From the NCBI GenBank assembly GCA_023131705.1, contig JAGLZG010000070.1:1-7103 (forward strand): a DNA stretch of 7,103 bases, written 5' to 3'. This document shows, one piece after another, positions 1 through 4,236 of this stretch (position 1 is its first letter; every line of letters begins with the position of its first letter). Source of the stretch: Nanobdellota archaeon (GTDB lineage: Archaea; Nanobdellota; Nanobdellia; Woesearchaeales; B3-WOES). A program made the position numbers and the translations under genes. Below the pieces are notes generated by a model, which was not told where the DNA came from, did no database searches, and saw only the letters and a list, made by a program, of their open reading frames with translations.

Positions 1-83
1 ATCAAAAAATAAGGGCATCTTCCAAATCTCACATCTACATCACTTTCTAAGTCCTGTCCTGTTGAGCTTATAGCTATTTTCAT
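1..83 (-). CDS. NifX/NafY-like iron-molybdenum cofactor-binding family protein (PF02579), N-terminal fragment
   Basis: Only the first 27 codons are present; the gene runs off the left edge. The visible protein begins MKIAISSTGQDLESDV and continues with an RFGRCPYF motif. This is the characteristic start of the dinitrogenase iron-molybdenum cofactor biosynthesis family (NifX, NafY, the C-terminal domain of NifB, and small stand-alone archaeal homologs such as MTH1175). Known members bind Fe-S or FeMo-co precursors. Stand-alone copies occur in many organisms without nitrogenase, where their role is unclear. The ATG start has a strong SD (AGGAGGT) 8 nt upstream that overlaps the TAG stop of the transporter gene, so it is co-transcribed and probably translationally coupled. 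Family call is confident from the N-terminal motif; full length and any fused domain cannot be seen. Nothing here shows that the organism fixes nitrogen. Confidence 0.85.
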   Translation of the reverse strand, partial: MKIAISSTGQDLESDVDVRFGRCPYFL

Positions 84-91
84 TTTATTTT

Positions 92-98
92 ACCTCCT
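92..98 (-). promoter_or_regulatory. Shine-Dalgarno of the NifX-like gene, overlapping the upstream stop codon
   Basis: The minus strand reads AGGAGGT, 8 nt before the ATG at 83. The TAG stop of the CDF gene (99-97) lies inside it. This fixes the start codon and suggests coupling of the last two visible genes of the operon. Confidence 0.85.
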
Positions 99-1137
99 AT
101 TTTATTCCTCTTCTTGTCATAAAACTGCCGCATTTAGGGCATTTTACTTTAAAACATGGAATCCCTCTTTGGTGAGCTACTGTACTCCCACAATTTAAGC
201 AAAAGCATTCTCCTTCTGGTCCCAAAGAACTTCCACCCATTCTTCCTCTCCAGCCAAAGCCTCTTCCAAAGAGCCCTTTATAGCTTTCTTCTTTTATCTT
301 GTGAGATTCTATCTGGATAACAACATATTTAACAGCATTTACTTCCTGCTGAATTTTTTCTTCCAGCTTTTTGGTTGTTGAAGAAGCCTGGTCAACATGC
401 AGTTTTGGGTCTAAGTTAATCTTTAATTCTGCAAAAACAGCAGATCCCAGCTTTTGTGTTTTTAAGCTTTCTAATTTTATATTTTCTTTTTTAACAACAT
501 TTTTTATTTTATTTTCAACATCATCTCCTGCAGAAACATCTAATAAACTGTCTGTTGTTTTTTTACCTAATGAAACAGAACCATATAACACATATAACCC
601 GATAAGCAGCGCTATAACAGAATCAAGGTGCAGCCAGTATCTTGTTAGAAACAAACCAATAAAAACGCTGATAGAAGCTAATACATCTATCCTTGAATGC
701 TGGCCATCTGCAATCAGGGCCATGCTTTCATATTTTTTTCCATATTTTATTTTCACTCTTGCCATTATTTCATTAATGACAGCAGAAACAGCCATGACTA
801 TCAATGTTAATGGAGTTATAAAAAGTTCTTTTATTGTAAAAAAGCTTGTAATTGCCTGATAAATAATCCATAATGAAGTTCCTAACAAAACAATTGCTAT
901 TATTAAACCAGCAACAACTTCCATCTTATAATGGCCATAAGGATGCTCTTTATCAACAGGTTTTTTTGCTGCTTTTATTCCTGTAAAGCTTATTATTGAA
1001 GTAACAATATCCATTCCTGAATGAACTCCTTCTGCAATCACTGCAGAAGACTTGCTGATTATACCTATGCCTATCTTAAATACACTTAAAAAAAAGTTTA
1101 CTATAATTGCAATTATTGATATGTTTTCTTTTTCCAA
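97..1137 (-). CDS. CDF-family divalent cation transporter with C-terminal six-cysteine module
   Basis: 346-residue cation diffusion facilitator, expected to export Zn2+, Fe2+ or a similar ion by proton antiport in the cytoplasmic membrane. Hydrophobic segments fall near residues 6-28, 30-54, 73-95, 104-125, 152-165 and 170-190. The transport-site motifs are H39-x3-D43 in TM2 and H147-x3-D151 in TM5, an HD/HD arrangement seen in Zn-type members; HPYGHYKME at 65-73 is the usual loop motif. The cytoplasmic ferredoxin-like domain spans about 205-282. Beyond the normal family end lies a Gly/Arg-rich linker (290-310) and a module with cysteines 311, 313, 316, 328, 333 and 336, matching the tail of the DUF134 protein upstream. 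The start is TTG at 1137, supported by GAGG 8 nt upstream inside the last codons of the DUF134 gene; the intergenic gap is 4 nt. Metal specificity cannot be read from the sequence. Confidence 0.93.
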   Translation of the reverse strand: MEKENISIIAIIVNFFLSVFKIGIGIISKSSAVIAEGVHSGMDIVTSIISFTGIKAAKKPVDKEHPYGHYKMEVVAGLIIAIVLLGTSLWIIYQAITSFFTIKELFITPLTLIVMAVSAVINEIMARVKIKYGKKYESMALIADGQHSRIDVLASISVFIGLFLTRYWLHLDSVIALLIGLYVLYGSVSLGKKTTDSLLDVSAGDDVENKIKNVVKKENIKLESLKTQKLGSAVFAELKINLDPKLHVDQASSTTKKLEEKIQQEVNAVKYVVIQIESHKIKEESYKGLFGRGFGWRGRMGGSSLGPEGECFCLNCGSTVAHQRGIPCFKVKCPKCGSFMTRRGIK

Positions 1138-1141
1138 TTTA

Positions 1142-1642
1142 TTATCCTCTAACCATTGGTGCCCCGCATTTAGGGCATTTTTTGCTCATGCAAGGCTGGC
1201 CTCTAATTTGAGGTTCTTCATAATCACATCTTGTGCATTTACACATTCCTCCTGGCCCTGCTGCAAAAGGACCTCCCATTCTTCCTCTTCCTCCACCCAT
1301 ACCTCTTCCCCTACCTATTCCTCTGCCCATTCCAGGCTGTATTGGTTGTTGCACCATTTTATAGTTACCTCCTTCAATTCTGATTGCTTTGCCATTAACC
1401 AGGGCATCTGCAATCTTTTTTCTTGCAGATAAGATTAAACGATGAAATGTTGGCTGTGAAATATTCATTTTCTTCGCAGCTTTTTCCTGATCTATCACTT
1501 CAAAATCCTTTAATCTTATTGCTTCAAACTCTCCCATTGTCAAAACAACTTCATTTAAACCTGTTATTCTGATTCCAGCTGGCTTAAAATAAGTTACTCC
1601 CGGCTGAAACCATACTCTTCTGCAGATGATTGGTCTTGGCAT
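1142..1642 (-). CDS. DUF134/UPF0251 family DNA-binding protein with C-terminal six-cysteine module
   Basis: 166-residue protein of the DUF134 (UPF0251) family, whose members have a sigma-70 region-4-like helix-turn-helix and are presumed transcription regulators. The N-terminal signature MPRPIICRRV is present, followed by VLTMGEFEAIRLKD (33-46) and a helix-turn-helix around 49-80 containing DQEKAAKKMNISQPTFHRLI. After residue 100 comes a Gly/Arg-rich linker (GRGIGRGRGMGGGRGRMGG, 107-124), then cysteines 134, 136, 139, 151, 156 and 159, spaced C-x-C-x2-C-x11-C-x4-C-x2-C. This probably binds a metal or Fe-S cluster, by inference from cysteine pattern only. The same module ends the next gene, a CDF transporter, which makes a metal-responsive regulator of this operon plausible but unproven. 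The 43-nt gap from PduL and lack of a strong SD suggest a possible internal leaderless promoter. Confidence 0.88.
   Translation of the reverse strand: MPRPIICRRVWFQPGVTYFKPAGIRITGLNEVVLTMGEFEAIRLKDFEVIDQEKAAKKMNISQPTFHRLILSARKKIADALVNGKAIRIEGGNYKMVQQPIQPGMGRGIGRGRGMGGGRGRMGGPFAAGPGGMCKCTRCDYEEPQIRGQPCMSKKCPKCGAPMVRG
1146..1149 (-). promoter_or_regulatory. Shine-Dalgarno that supports the TTG start of the CDF transporter
   Basis: The minus strand reads AGAGGAT over 1150-1144, with GAGG 8 nt before the TTG at 1137. It lies within the last codons and stop of the DUF134 gene. The next candidate start, an in-frame ATG at residue 42 (GMD in TM2), would remove TM1, so TTG is preferred. Confidence 0.7.
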
Positions 1643-1664
1643 TTTATCTTAATTGTTTTTATTC

Positions 1665-1673
1665 TTTTTAATA
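1665..1673 (-). promoter_or_regulatory. possible internal TATA box for a leaderless DUF134 transcript
   Basis: The minus strand reads TATTAAAAA with an A/G-rich stretch (AAAAAG) upstream. Its centre is about 27 nt before the ATG at 1642, the distance expected when transcription starts at the initiation codon. No good SD precedes that ATG. The region is AT-rich, so this is a weak call. Confidence 0.3.
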
Positions 1674-1685
1674 CTTTTTATTATT

Positions 1686-2273
1686 TCAGTCTTTATTTAA
1701 AATCAATTCTCCAAATGTTTTTCTATTTATACATACAGCATTGCCTTCATCACTATCAAGATGAACTGCAAGAGAATAATTATTGCCTATTCTCATCATA
1801 ACTTTATTGAATATTGTTTCTTTTTCTCCATTTATTTTTATACTTACAAATCTTTGATTTTTAATACCTAATTTTTCTGCTTGTTCTTCAGTTAGATGAA
1901 TATGTCTTCTTGCTATAATCACTCCTTCTTTCAATTTCAAAGTTCCTTTAGGCCATTCTATAGTTATTCCTGGACTTTTTTCTATATCTCCTGATATTCT
2001 TAATGGGGCATCAATCTTAAGAAACATTGCATCTGTTCTGGATAATTCTACTTGGCTGTATTTTCTTTCAGGTCCCAATATCCTGACATTATCAATTCTT
2101 TTACTGCCATTAATTAAATTAATTCTTTCTTTTGCAGCAAATTGGCCAGGTTGGGAAAGATTTTTGTCTAAATTAAGTTTATAATCCTTCCCAAACAAGG
2201 CATCTATATGTTCTCTTGAAAGATGCACATGCCTATTAGATACTTCAATAAGTATGTTGTTTTTGTCAATCAT
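1686..2273 (-). CDS. pduL: PduL-type phosphotransacylase (phosphate acyltransferase)
   Basis: 195-residue PduL family (PF06130) enzyme, catalysing reversible acyl-CoA + phosphate to acyl-phosphate + CoA. It has no sequence relation to classical Pta. Both family halves are visible: VSNRHVHLS (11-19) and ARRHIHLT (121-128) carry the histidine pairs H15/H17 and H124/H126, RILGPER (64-70) and QVELSRTDA (74-82) form the central signature, and HLDSDEGNA (171-179) gives further likely metal ligands. Known PduL enzymes use a dinuclear zinc site made from such His-rich motifs. The length fits a free-standing enzyme; I see no N-terminal extension resembling a microcompartment-targeting peptide, so a cytoplasmic role with acetate kinase (acetyl-CoA to acetate plus ATP) is the likeliest reading, though no kinase is in the window. 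It starts 9 nt after the DUF5320 stop and lacks a clear SD, implying read-through or coupled translation. Confidence 0.9.
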   Translation of the reverse strand: MIDKNNILIEVSNRHVHLSREHIDALFGKDYKLNLDKNLSQPGQFAAKERINLINGSKRIDNVRILGPERKYSQVELSRTDAMFLKIDAPLRISGDIEKSPGITIEWPKGTLKLKEGVIIARRHIHLTEEQAEKLGIKNQRFVSIKINGEKETIFNKVMMRIGNNYSLAVHLDSDEGNAVCINRKTFGELILNKD

Positions 2274-2282
2274 CTAAAATCT

Positions 2283-2681
2283 TTATTTTTGCTTTTTTAA
2301 TTCTTCCATTCTTTTCTTAATAGCTTCTAATTCCTGTTTCATAGCTTCTTGTTCTTCTTCAACTGCTTTTGCTTCCTGCTCAAGCATATCTATCTCCTGT
2401 TCTTTTGTTGGTTTGTATGGTTGCTGTGGATATATTGGTTGTATCTGCTCTTGATAAACTGGCTGTGGTGCTACTGGAGCAACTCCCATGAATCTTGGTC
2501 TTATAAACCCCCTTGGATTATACATTGTTGCTCTTCCAAAACCCATTCCTCTGCCAAATCCCATACCTCTTCTTGGCATTGGATTTGCATATCCTGGTGT
2601 ATTAAATCCTGCGCAATATCCTGCGCCTCTTCCTGTCATTGAACCTTGTCCATTTGGACCGGTTCCATCTCCTGCTGGCAT
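2283..2681 (-). CDS. DUF5320 family Gly-rich protein with C-terminal coiled coil (paralog 1)
   Basis: 132-residue protein of the DUF5320 type, function unknown. The N-terminal signature is MPAGDGTGPNGQGSMTGRG followed by AGYC with the only cysteine at residue 23. A Gly/Met/Arg-rich stretch with a GMGFGR repeat (about 39-50) precedes the segment MYNPRGFIRPRF (53-64), which is identical in paralog 2 (3450-3707). A Pro/Gln-rich linker (about 68-90) leads into a charged helix at about 93-132 (EQEIDMLEQEAKAVEEEQEA onward) that should form a coiled coil. It is the first gene of the minus-strand operon, with SD GGAGGT 9 nt before the ATG. The promoter upstream carries two palindromic operators. Members of this family often sit beside NifX-like proteins, as here. 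No catalytic residues are visible, so a scaffold, chaperone or metal-related accessory role is only a guess. Confidence 0.85.
   Translation of the reverse strand: MPAGDGTGPNGQGSMTGRGAGYCAGFNTPGYANPMPRRGMGFGRGMGFGRATMYNPRGFIRPRFMGVAPVAPQPVYQEQIQPIYPQQPYKPTKEQEIDMLEQEAKAVEEEQEAMKQELEAIKKRMEELKKQK
2491..2525. repeat. 35-bp block A of the DUF5320 paralogs (copy 1)
   Basis: Matches 3496-3530 at 34 of 35 positions by eye. It encodes the shared MYNPRGFIRPRF segment; the one difference is a synonymous AGG/AGA arginine codon. Confidence 0.85.
2614..2641. repeat. 28-bp block B of the DUF5320 paralogs (copy 1)
   Basis: Matches 3640-3667 at 27 of 28 positions. It encodes MTGRGAGYC; the one difference is a synonymous glycine codon (GGC/GGT). 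Confidence 0.85.
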
Positions 2682-2690
2682 TTTATATCT

Positions 2691-2696
2691 ACCTCC
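2691..2696 (-). promoter_or_regulatory. Shine-Dalgarno of DUF5320 paralog 1
   Basis: GGAGGT on the minus strand, 9 nt before the ATG at 2681. An ATG overlapping the SD at 2698 is out of frame with the gene and is not the start. Confidence 0.85.
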
Positions 2697-2707
2697 ATAA
2701 ATTTAGT

Positions 2708-2729
2708 GTTATGAATACTTATTCATAAC
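2708..2729. promoter_or_regulatory. palindromic operator 1 (9-bp arms, ArsR/SmtB-like core)
   Basis: Perfect inverted repeat: left arm GTTATGAAT, spacer ACTT, right arm ATTCATAAC. The core reads TGAA-N6-TTCA, the pattern known for ArsR/SmtB-family operators. It lies just downstream of the predicted transcription start for the minus-strand operon and is centred 24 bp from operator 2. No ArsR-family gene is in the window, so the cognate regulator is unknown. Confidence 0.75.
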
Positions 2730-2734
2730 CTATA

Positions 2735-2750
2735 ATGAATATATATTCAT
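2735..2750. promoter_or_regulatory. palindromic operator 2 (16-bp perfect palindrome)
   Basis: ATGAATATATATTCAT is a perfect palindrome with the same TGAA-N6-TTCA core. Its right side extends to ATTCATAAC (2745-2753 over ATTCATAAC), as in operator 1. It sits between the minus-strand TATA box (2757-2764) and the predicted start near 2735, where a bound protein would block transcription of the DUF5320-PduL-DUF134-CDF-NifX operon, and possibly of the divergent methyltransferase. Confidence 0.75.
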
Positions 2751-2756
2751 AACTAA

Positions 2757-2771
2757 TATATAAATGTTTCT
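2757..2771 (-). promoter_or_regulatory. archaeal BRE/TATA promoter of the DUF5320-pduL-DUF134-CDF operon
   Basis: The minus strand reads AGAAACA (BRE-like) followed by TTTATATA (2764-2757). The expected transcription start is about 25 bp downstream, near 2735, leaving a leader of about 50 nt with an SD. The TATA element is nearly symmetrical and could also serve the plus strand. Both palindromic operators lie at or just past the start. Confidence 0.65.
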
Positions 2772-2792
2772 ATTTTTTTGTAAAAACAATAA

Positions 2793-2801
2793 TTTTTTAA
2801 A
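2793..2801 (+). promoter_or_regulatory. weak TATA-like box for the methyltransferase gene
   Basis: TTTTTTAAA, preceded by an A-rich stretch (AAAAACAATAA). Its centre is about 27-30 bp before the ATG at 2828, so transcription would begin close to that codon. The region is too AT-rich for confidence. Confidence 0.3.
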
Positions 2802-2827
2802 CTCTTTTTTCTTTTTGTAGATTATAA

Positions 2828-3445
2828 ATGGAAGTGTATATTAAGATGAGTAAATATTTAGAATCCTGCAAAACTAAATTTTGGAGAGATGTATTTGAAA
2901 AAGAATTAGAATATATTTTGAGTGAATTAAAAGGCTACAAAAATGTGTTAAGTGTTGGTTGTGGTCCAGCTATTATAGAAAGAGGTTTACAAGAAAATGA
3001 TTTTAATGTTACTGGATTAGATGTTTCTAAAATAGCTTTAGATGGAGCAACAGATAATATAAGAACTATAGCTGGTTCAGCAGAAAATATGGATTATTTT
3101 GAAGACTCAACTTTTGACGCTGCAATTTATATTGCATCTTTACAGTTTATTGATAATTATGAAAAAGCAGTCCAAGAAACAGCAAGAGTTCTTAGAGCAA
3201 AAGGAAGAGTTTTAGTAATGCTGTTAAATCCTAGATCTAAATTTTTCAAAGGAAAAAGAAAACAATCAGATTCTTATATCAACAAAATTAAACATCCATA
3301 CTTAACACCAATAGAAAAAGTAATTTCTGATTATTTTAATTCTATCAAAGCAGAATATTACTTAGGTGCCAAGGGTCAGGAAATATTTGAAAGTCAAGAT
3401 TCTAAATTAGCAGCCTTGTATATTGTTCAAGGAAGAAAAAAATAA
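2828..3445 (+). CDS. class I SAM-dependent methyltransferase, substrate unknown
   Basis: 205-residue Rossmann-fold methyltransferase of the Methyltransf_11 type. Motif I is VLSVGCGPA (40-48), the acidic end of strand 2 is in VTGLDVS (61-67), the next loop is GSAENMDYFEDSTFDAAIYI (83-102), and the post-motif strand is RVLVMLLNP (127-135). It therefore binds S-adenosylmethionine; the C-terminal 70 residues, including LGAKGQEIFESQDSKLAALY, probably shape the acceptor site but do not reveal the substrate. The start is ambiguous. ATG 2828 fits a near-leaderless transcript, whereas ATG 2846 (MSKYLES, 199 residues) has GGAAGTG 9 nt upstream. It is the only plus-strand gene in the left part, divergent from the operon at 2681 and convergent with DUF5320 paralog 2. 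It lies between two DUF5320 paralogs, so a role linked to that locus is possible. Confidence 0.88.
   Translation: MEVYIKMSKYLESCKTKFWRDVFEKELEYILSELKGYKNVLSVGCGPAIIERGLQENDFNVTGLDVSKIALDGATDNIRTIAGSAENMDYFEDSTFDAAIYIASLQFIDNYEKAVQETARVLRAKGRVLVMLLNPRSKFFKGKRKQSDSYINKIKHPYLTPIEKVISDYFNSIKAEYYLGAKGQEIFESQDSKLAALYIVQGRKK
2830..2836 (+). promoter_or_regulatory. candidate Shine-Dalgarno favouring the internal ATG at 2846
   Basis: GGAAGTG overlaps the outer ATG (2828) and sits 9 nt before the in-frame ATG at 2846. The arrangement parallels DUF5320 paralog 2, where an upstream in-frame start codon (GTG) also overlaps the SD of the likely true start. Confidence 0.4.
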
Positions 3446-3452
3446 AAAATTA
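3432..3452 (-). terminator. U-rich terminator of the DtxR-DUF5320 operon
   Basis: The minus strand reads TAATTTTTTATTTTTTTC from the DUF5320 stop onward, then CTTCC. The U-tract lies over the last codons of the convergent methyltransferase gene, mirroring the plus-strand terminator. Confidence 0.6.
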
Positions 3453-3471
3453 TTTTTTAATCTTTTTTTCA
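3450..3471 (+). terminator. U-rich terminator of the methyltransferase gene
   Basis: Just past the TAA at 3443-3445 the plus strand carries two T-runs, TTATTTTTTAA and TCTTTTTTTC. Archaeal termination uses such U-tracts without a hairpin. The tract lies within the 3' end of the convergent DUF5320 gene. Confidence 0.6.
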
Positions 3472-3707
3472 AGTTCACTTGGTGATACTGCTACAAATCT
3501 TGGTCTTATAAACCCTCTTGGATTATACATACCATTACCTCCTCTTGATCCTCTTCCTCTGCCACCACCAAAGGCACGTCCTCTTCCACCACCATATACA
3601 ACTCCGGTTCCAGTATTGACTGGTGTTGTTCCTGGTGTACAATATCCTGCACCTCTTCCTGTCATTGGTCCCATTCCTGCTGGACCTGTTCCATCATATC
3701 CTGGCAT
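3450..3707 (-). CDS. DUF5320 family Gly-rich small protein (paralog 2)
   Basis: 85-residue DUF5320-type protein, function unknown. It begins MPGYDGTGPAGMGPMTGRG and has its single cysteine at residue 23 in AGYC, exactly as in paralog 1. A Gly/Arg-rich middle (GGGRGRAFGGGRGRGSRGG) leads to MYNPRGFIRPRF, identical in paralog 1. The tail is only SPSELEKKIKK, so the long coiled coil of paralog 1 is absent. Two DNA blocks are almost identical between the paralogs, differing only at synonymous positions. The ATG at 3707 is chosen because GGAGGT lies 7 nt upstream; an in-frame GTG at 3722 would overlap that SD and the start is therefore too early. It follows the DtxR-family gene by 15 nt in one operon, so it is probably controlled by metal status through the operator at 4112-4127. 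Confidence 0.82.
   Translation of the reverse strand: MPGYDGTGPAGMGPMTGRGAGYCTPGTTPVNTGTGVVYGGGRGRAFGGGRGRGSRGGNGMYNPRGFIRPRFVAVSPSELEKKIKK
3496..3530. repeat. 35-bp block A of the DUF5320 paralogs (copy 2)
   Basis: Direct-repeat partner of 2491-2525, in paralog 2, in the same orientation about 1 kb away. Confidence 0.85.
3640..3667. repeat. 28-bp block B of the DUF5320 paralogs (copy 2)
   Basis: Direct-repeat partner of 2614-2641, in paralog 2. Confidence 0.85.
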
Positions 3708-3714
3708 TTTTATT

Positions 3715-3720
3715 ACCTCC
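3715..3720 (-). promoter_or_regulatory. Shine-Dalgarno deciding the ATG start of DUF5320 paralog 2
   Basis: GGAGGT on the minus strand, 7 nt before the ATG at 3707. It begins 3 nt after the stop of the DtxR-family gene (3725-3723). The overlapping GTG at 3722 cannot use this SD. Confidence 0.85.
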
Positions 3721-3722
3721 AC

Positions 3723-4106
3723 TTATTTTTTATTTAATTTTAAAGCAACAAATTTTTTCAGTTTTTGAGCAGATTCCTTACTTAAACAATGCTCAATTGC
3801 ACATGCATCTTTTAGAGCTGTTTTTTTATCGACCTTTAGCATATCGCTTAAAAAAAACAGCAATAGCTTATGTTTAGCATATATGCTTTTAGCCAATACC
3901 CTCCCTTCTTTGGTTAGATTAATATATTCATATTTTTCACTTTTTACAAATCCAGCTCTCCTAAGTTTCTGCACTGCTTCAGACACGCTTGGCAGGCTTA
4001 TATTAAGAAATTCTGCAATCTGCTTCACTCTGACAACTTTTTTTTCTTTTGCAATTAAATATATTGCTTCAAGATAATCTTCAATGCTTTTAGTTAGGTT
4101 ATCCAT
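3723..4106 (-). CDS. DtxR/MntR-family metal-dependent transcriptional repressor
   Basis: 127-residue regulator, similar in size to MntR and lacking the SH3-like domain of full DtxR. The winged helix spans about 1-70, with recognition segment ISLPSVSEAVQKL (36-48); S37 and P39 match DNA-contacting positions of DtxR. The dimerisation/metal-binding helices follow. Aligning by eye, putative ligands are D10 and E13 (MntR-like), H79, and C102, E105 and H106 (DtxR-like; the motif is ACAIEH). DtxR positions E83 and H98 are leucine here. The site is therefore a hybrid, and Fe2+ versus Mn2+ cannot be assigned. Family members bind DNA as dimers when metal is bound. The promoter carries a DtxR-type palindrome, so autoregulation is likely. 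The TATA spacing implies a leaderless mRNA. It is co-transcribed with DUF5320 paralog 2. Confidence 0.93.
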   Translation of the reverse strand: MDNLTKSIEDYLEAIYLIAKEKKVVRVKQIAEFLNISLPSVSEAVQKLRRAGFVKSEKYEYINLTKEGRVLAKSIYAKHKLLLFFLSDMLKVDKKTALKDACAIEHCLSKESAQKLKKFVALKLNKK

Positions 4107-4111
4107 ATAAA

Positions 4112-4127
4112 GTTAGGTAAGCCTAAC
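4112..4127. promoter_or_regulatory. DtxR-type operator
   Basis: GTTAGG-TAAG-CCTAAC is a perfect 6-bp inverted repeat closely matching the DtxR consensus TTAGGTTAGCCTAA. It lies between the TATA box (4131-4138) and the start codon (4106) of the DtxR-family gene, so binding would block initiation. The half-site AGTTAGGT recurs exactly 19 bp away at 4092-4099, inside the first codons, and may extend the site. Confidence 0.85.
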
Positions 4128-4130
4128 ATG

Positions 4131-4145
4131 TATATAAACCTTTTG
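4131..4145 (-). promoter_or_regulatory. archaeal promoter of the DtxR-DUF5320 operon, likely leaderless
   Basis: The minus strand reads CAAAAGG (BRE-like) then TTTATATA (4138-4131). The box is centred about 28 bp before the ATG at 4106, so transcription should begin at or within a few bases of the start codon. No SD precedes that ATG. Confidence 0.65.
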
Positions 4146-4200
4146 ATTTTATAGTAAGTGATGCAAAAATCATGACATGAATAGATTCGCTTGTTGTGTT

Positions 4201-4236
4201 AGAAAAAGAAAAATTATCCAGGGAAGAAAAAAATAA
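4201..4236 (-). terminator. U-rich terminator after uS10
   Basis: After the TGA stop (4239-4237) the minus strand has TTATTTTTTTCTTCC and then AATTTTTCTTTTTC, two U-tracts suited to archaeal termination. This marks the end of the translation block. The remaining bases up to the DtxR promoter (about 4146-4200) show no gene. Confidence 0.6.

Noticed and set aside
371..859. Plus-strand open frame opposite the CDF gene
   Set aside because: Shadow of a well-supported minus-strand transporter; no SD, promoter or recognisable family.
1052..1432. Plus-strand open frame opposite the CDF/DUF134 junction
   Set aside because: Low-complexity Ser/His-rich translation that is antisense to the Gly/Arg-rich and Cys-rich tails; no family features.
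2349..2700. Two plus-strand open frames opposite DUF5320 paralog 1
   Set aside because: Trp/Leu- and Pro-rich translations arise from the complement of the coiled-coil and Gly-rich codons; no start signals.
3708..3722. GTG at 3722 as a longer start for DUF5320 paralog 2
   Set aside because: It overlaps the GGAGGT that serves the ATG at 3707, and paralog 1 also begins directly with MP.
4155..4185. Short inverted repeat TGAT/ATCA in the spacer upstream of the DtxR promoter
   Set aside because: Only 4-bp arms in AT-rich DNA; expected by chance.
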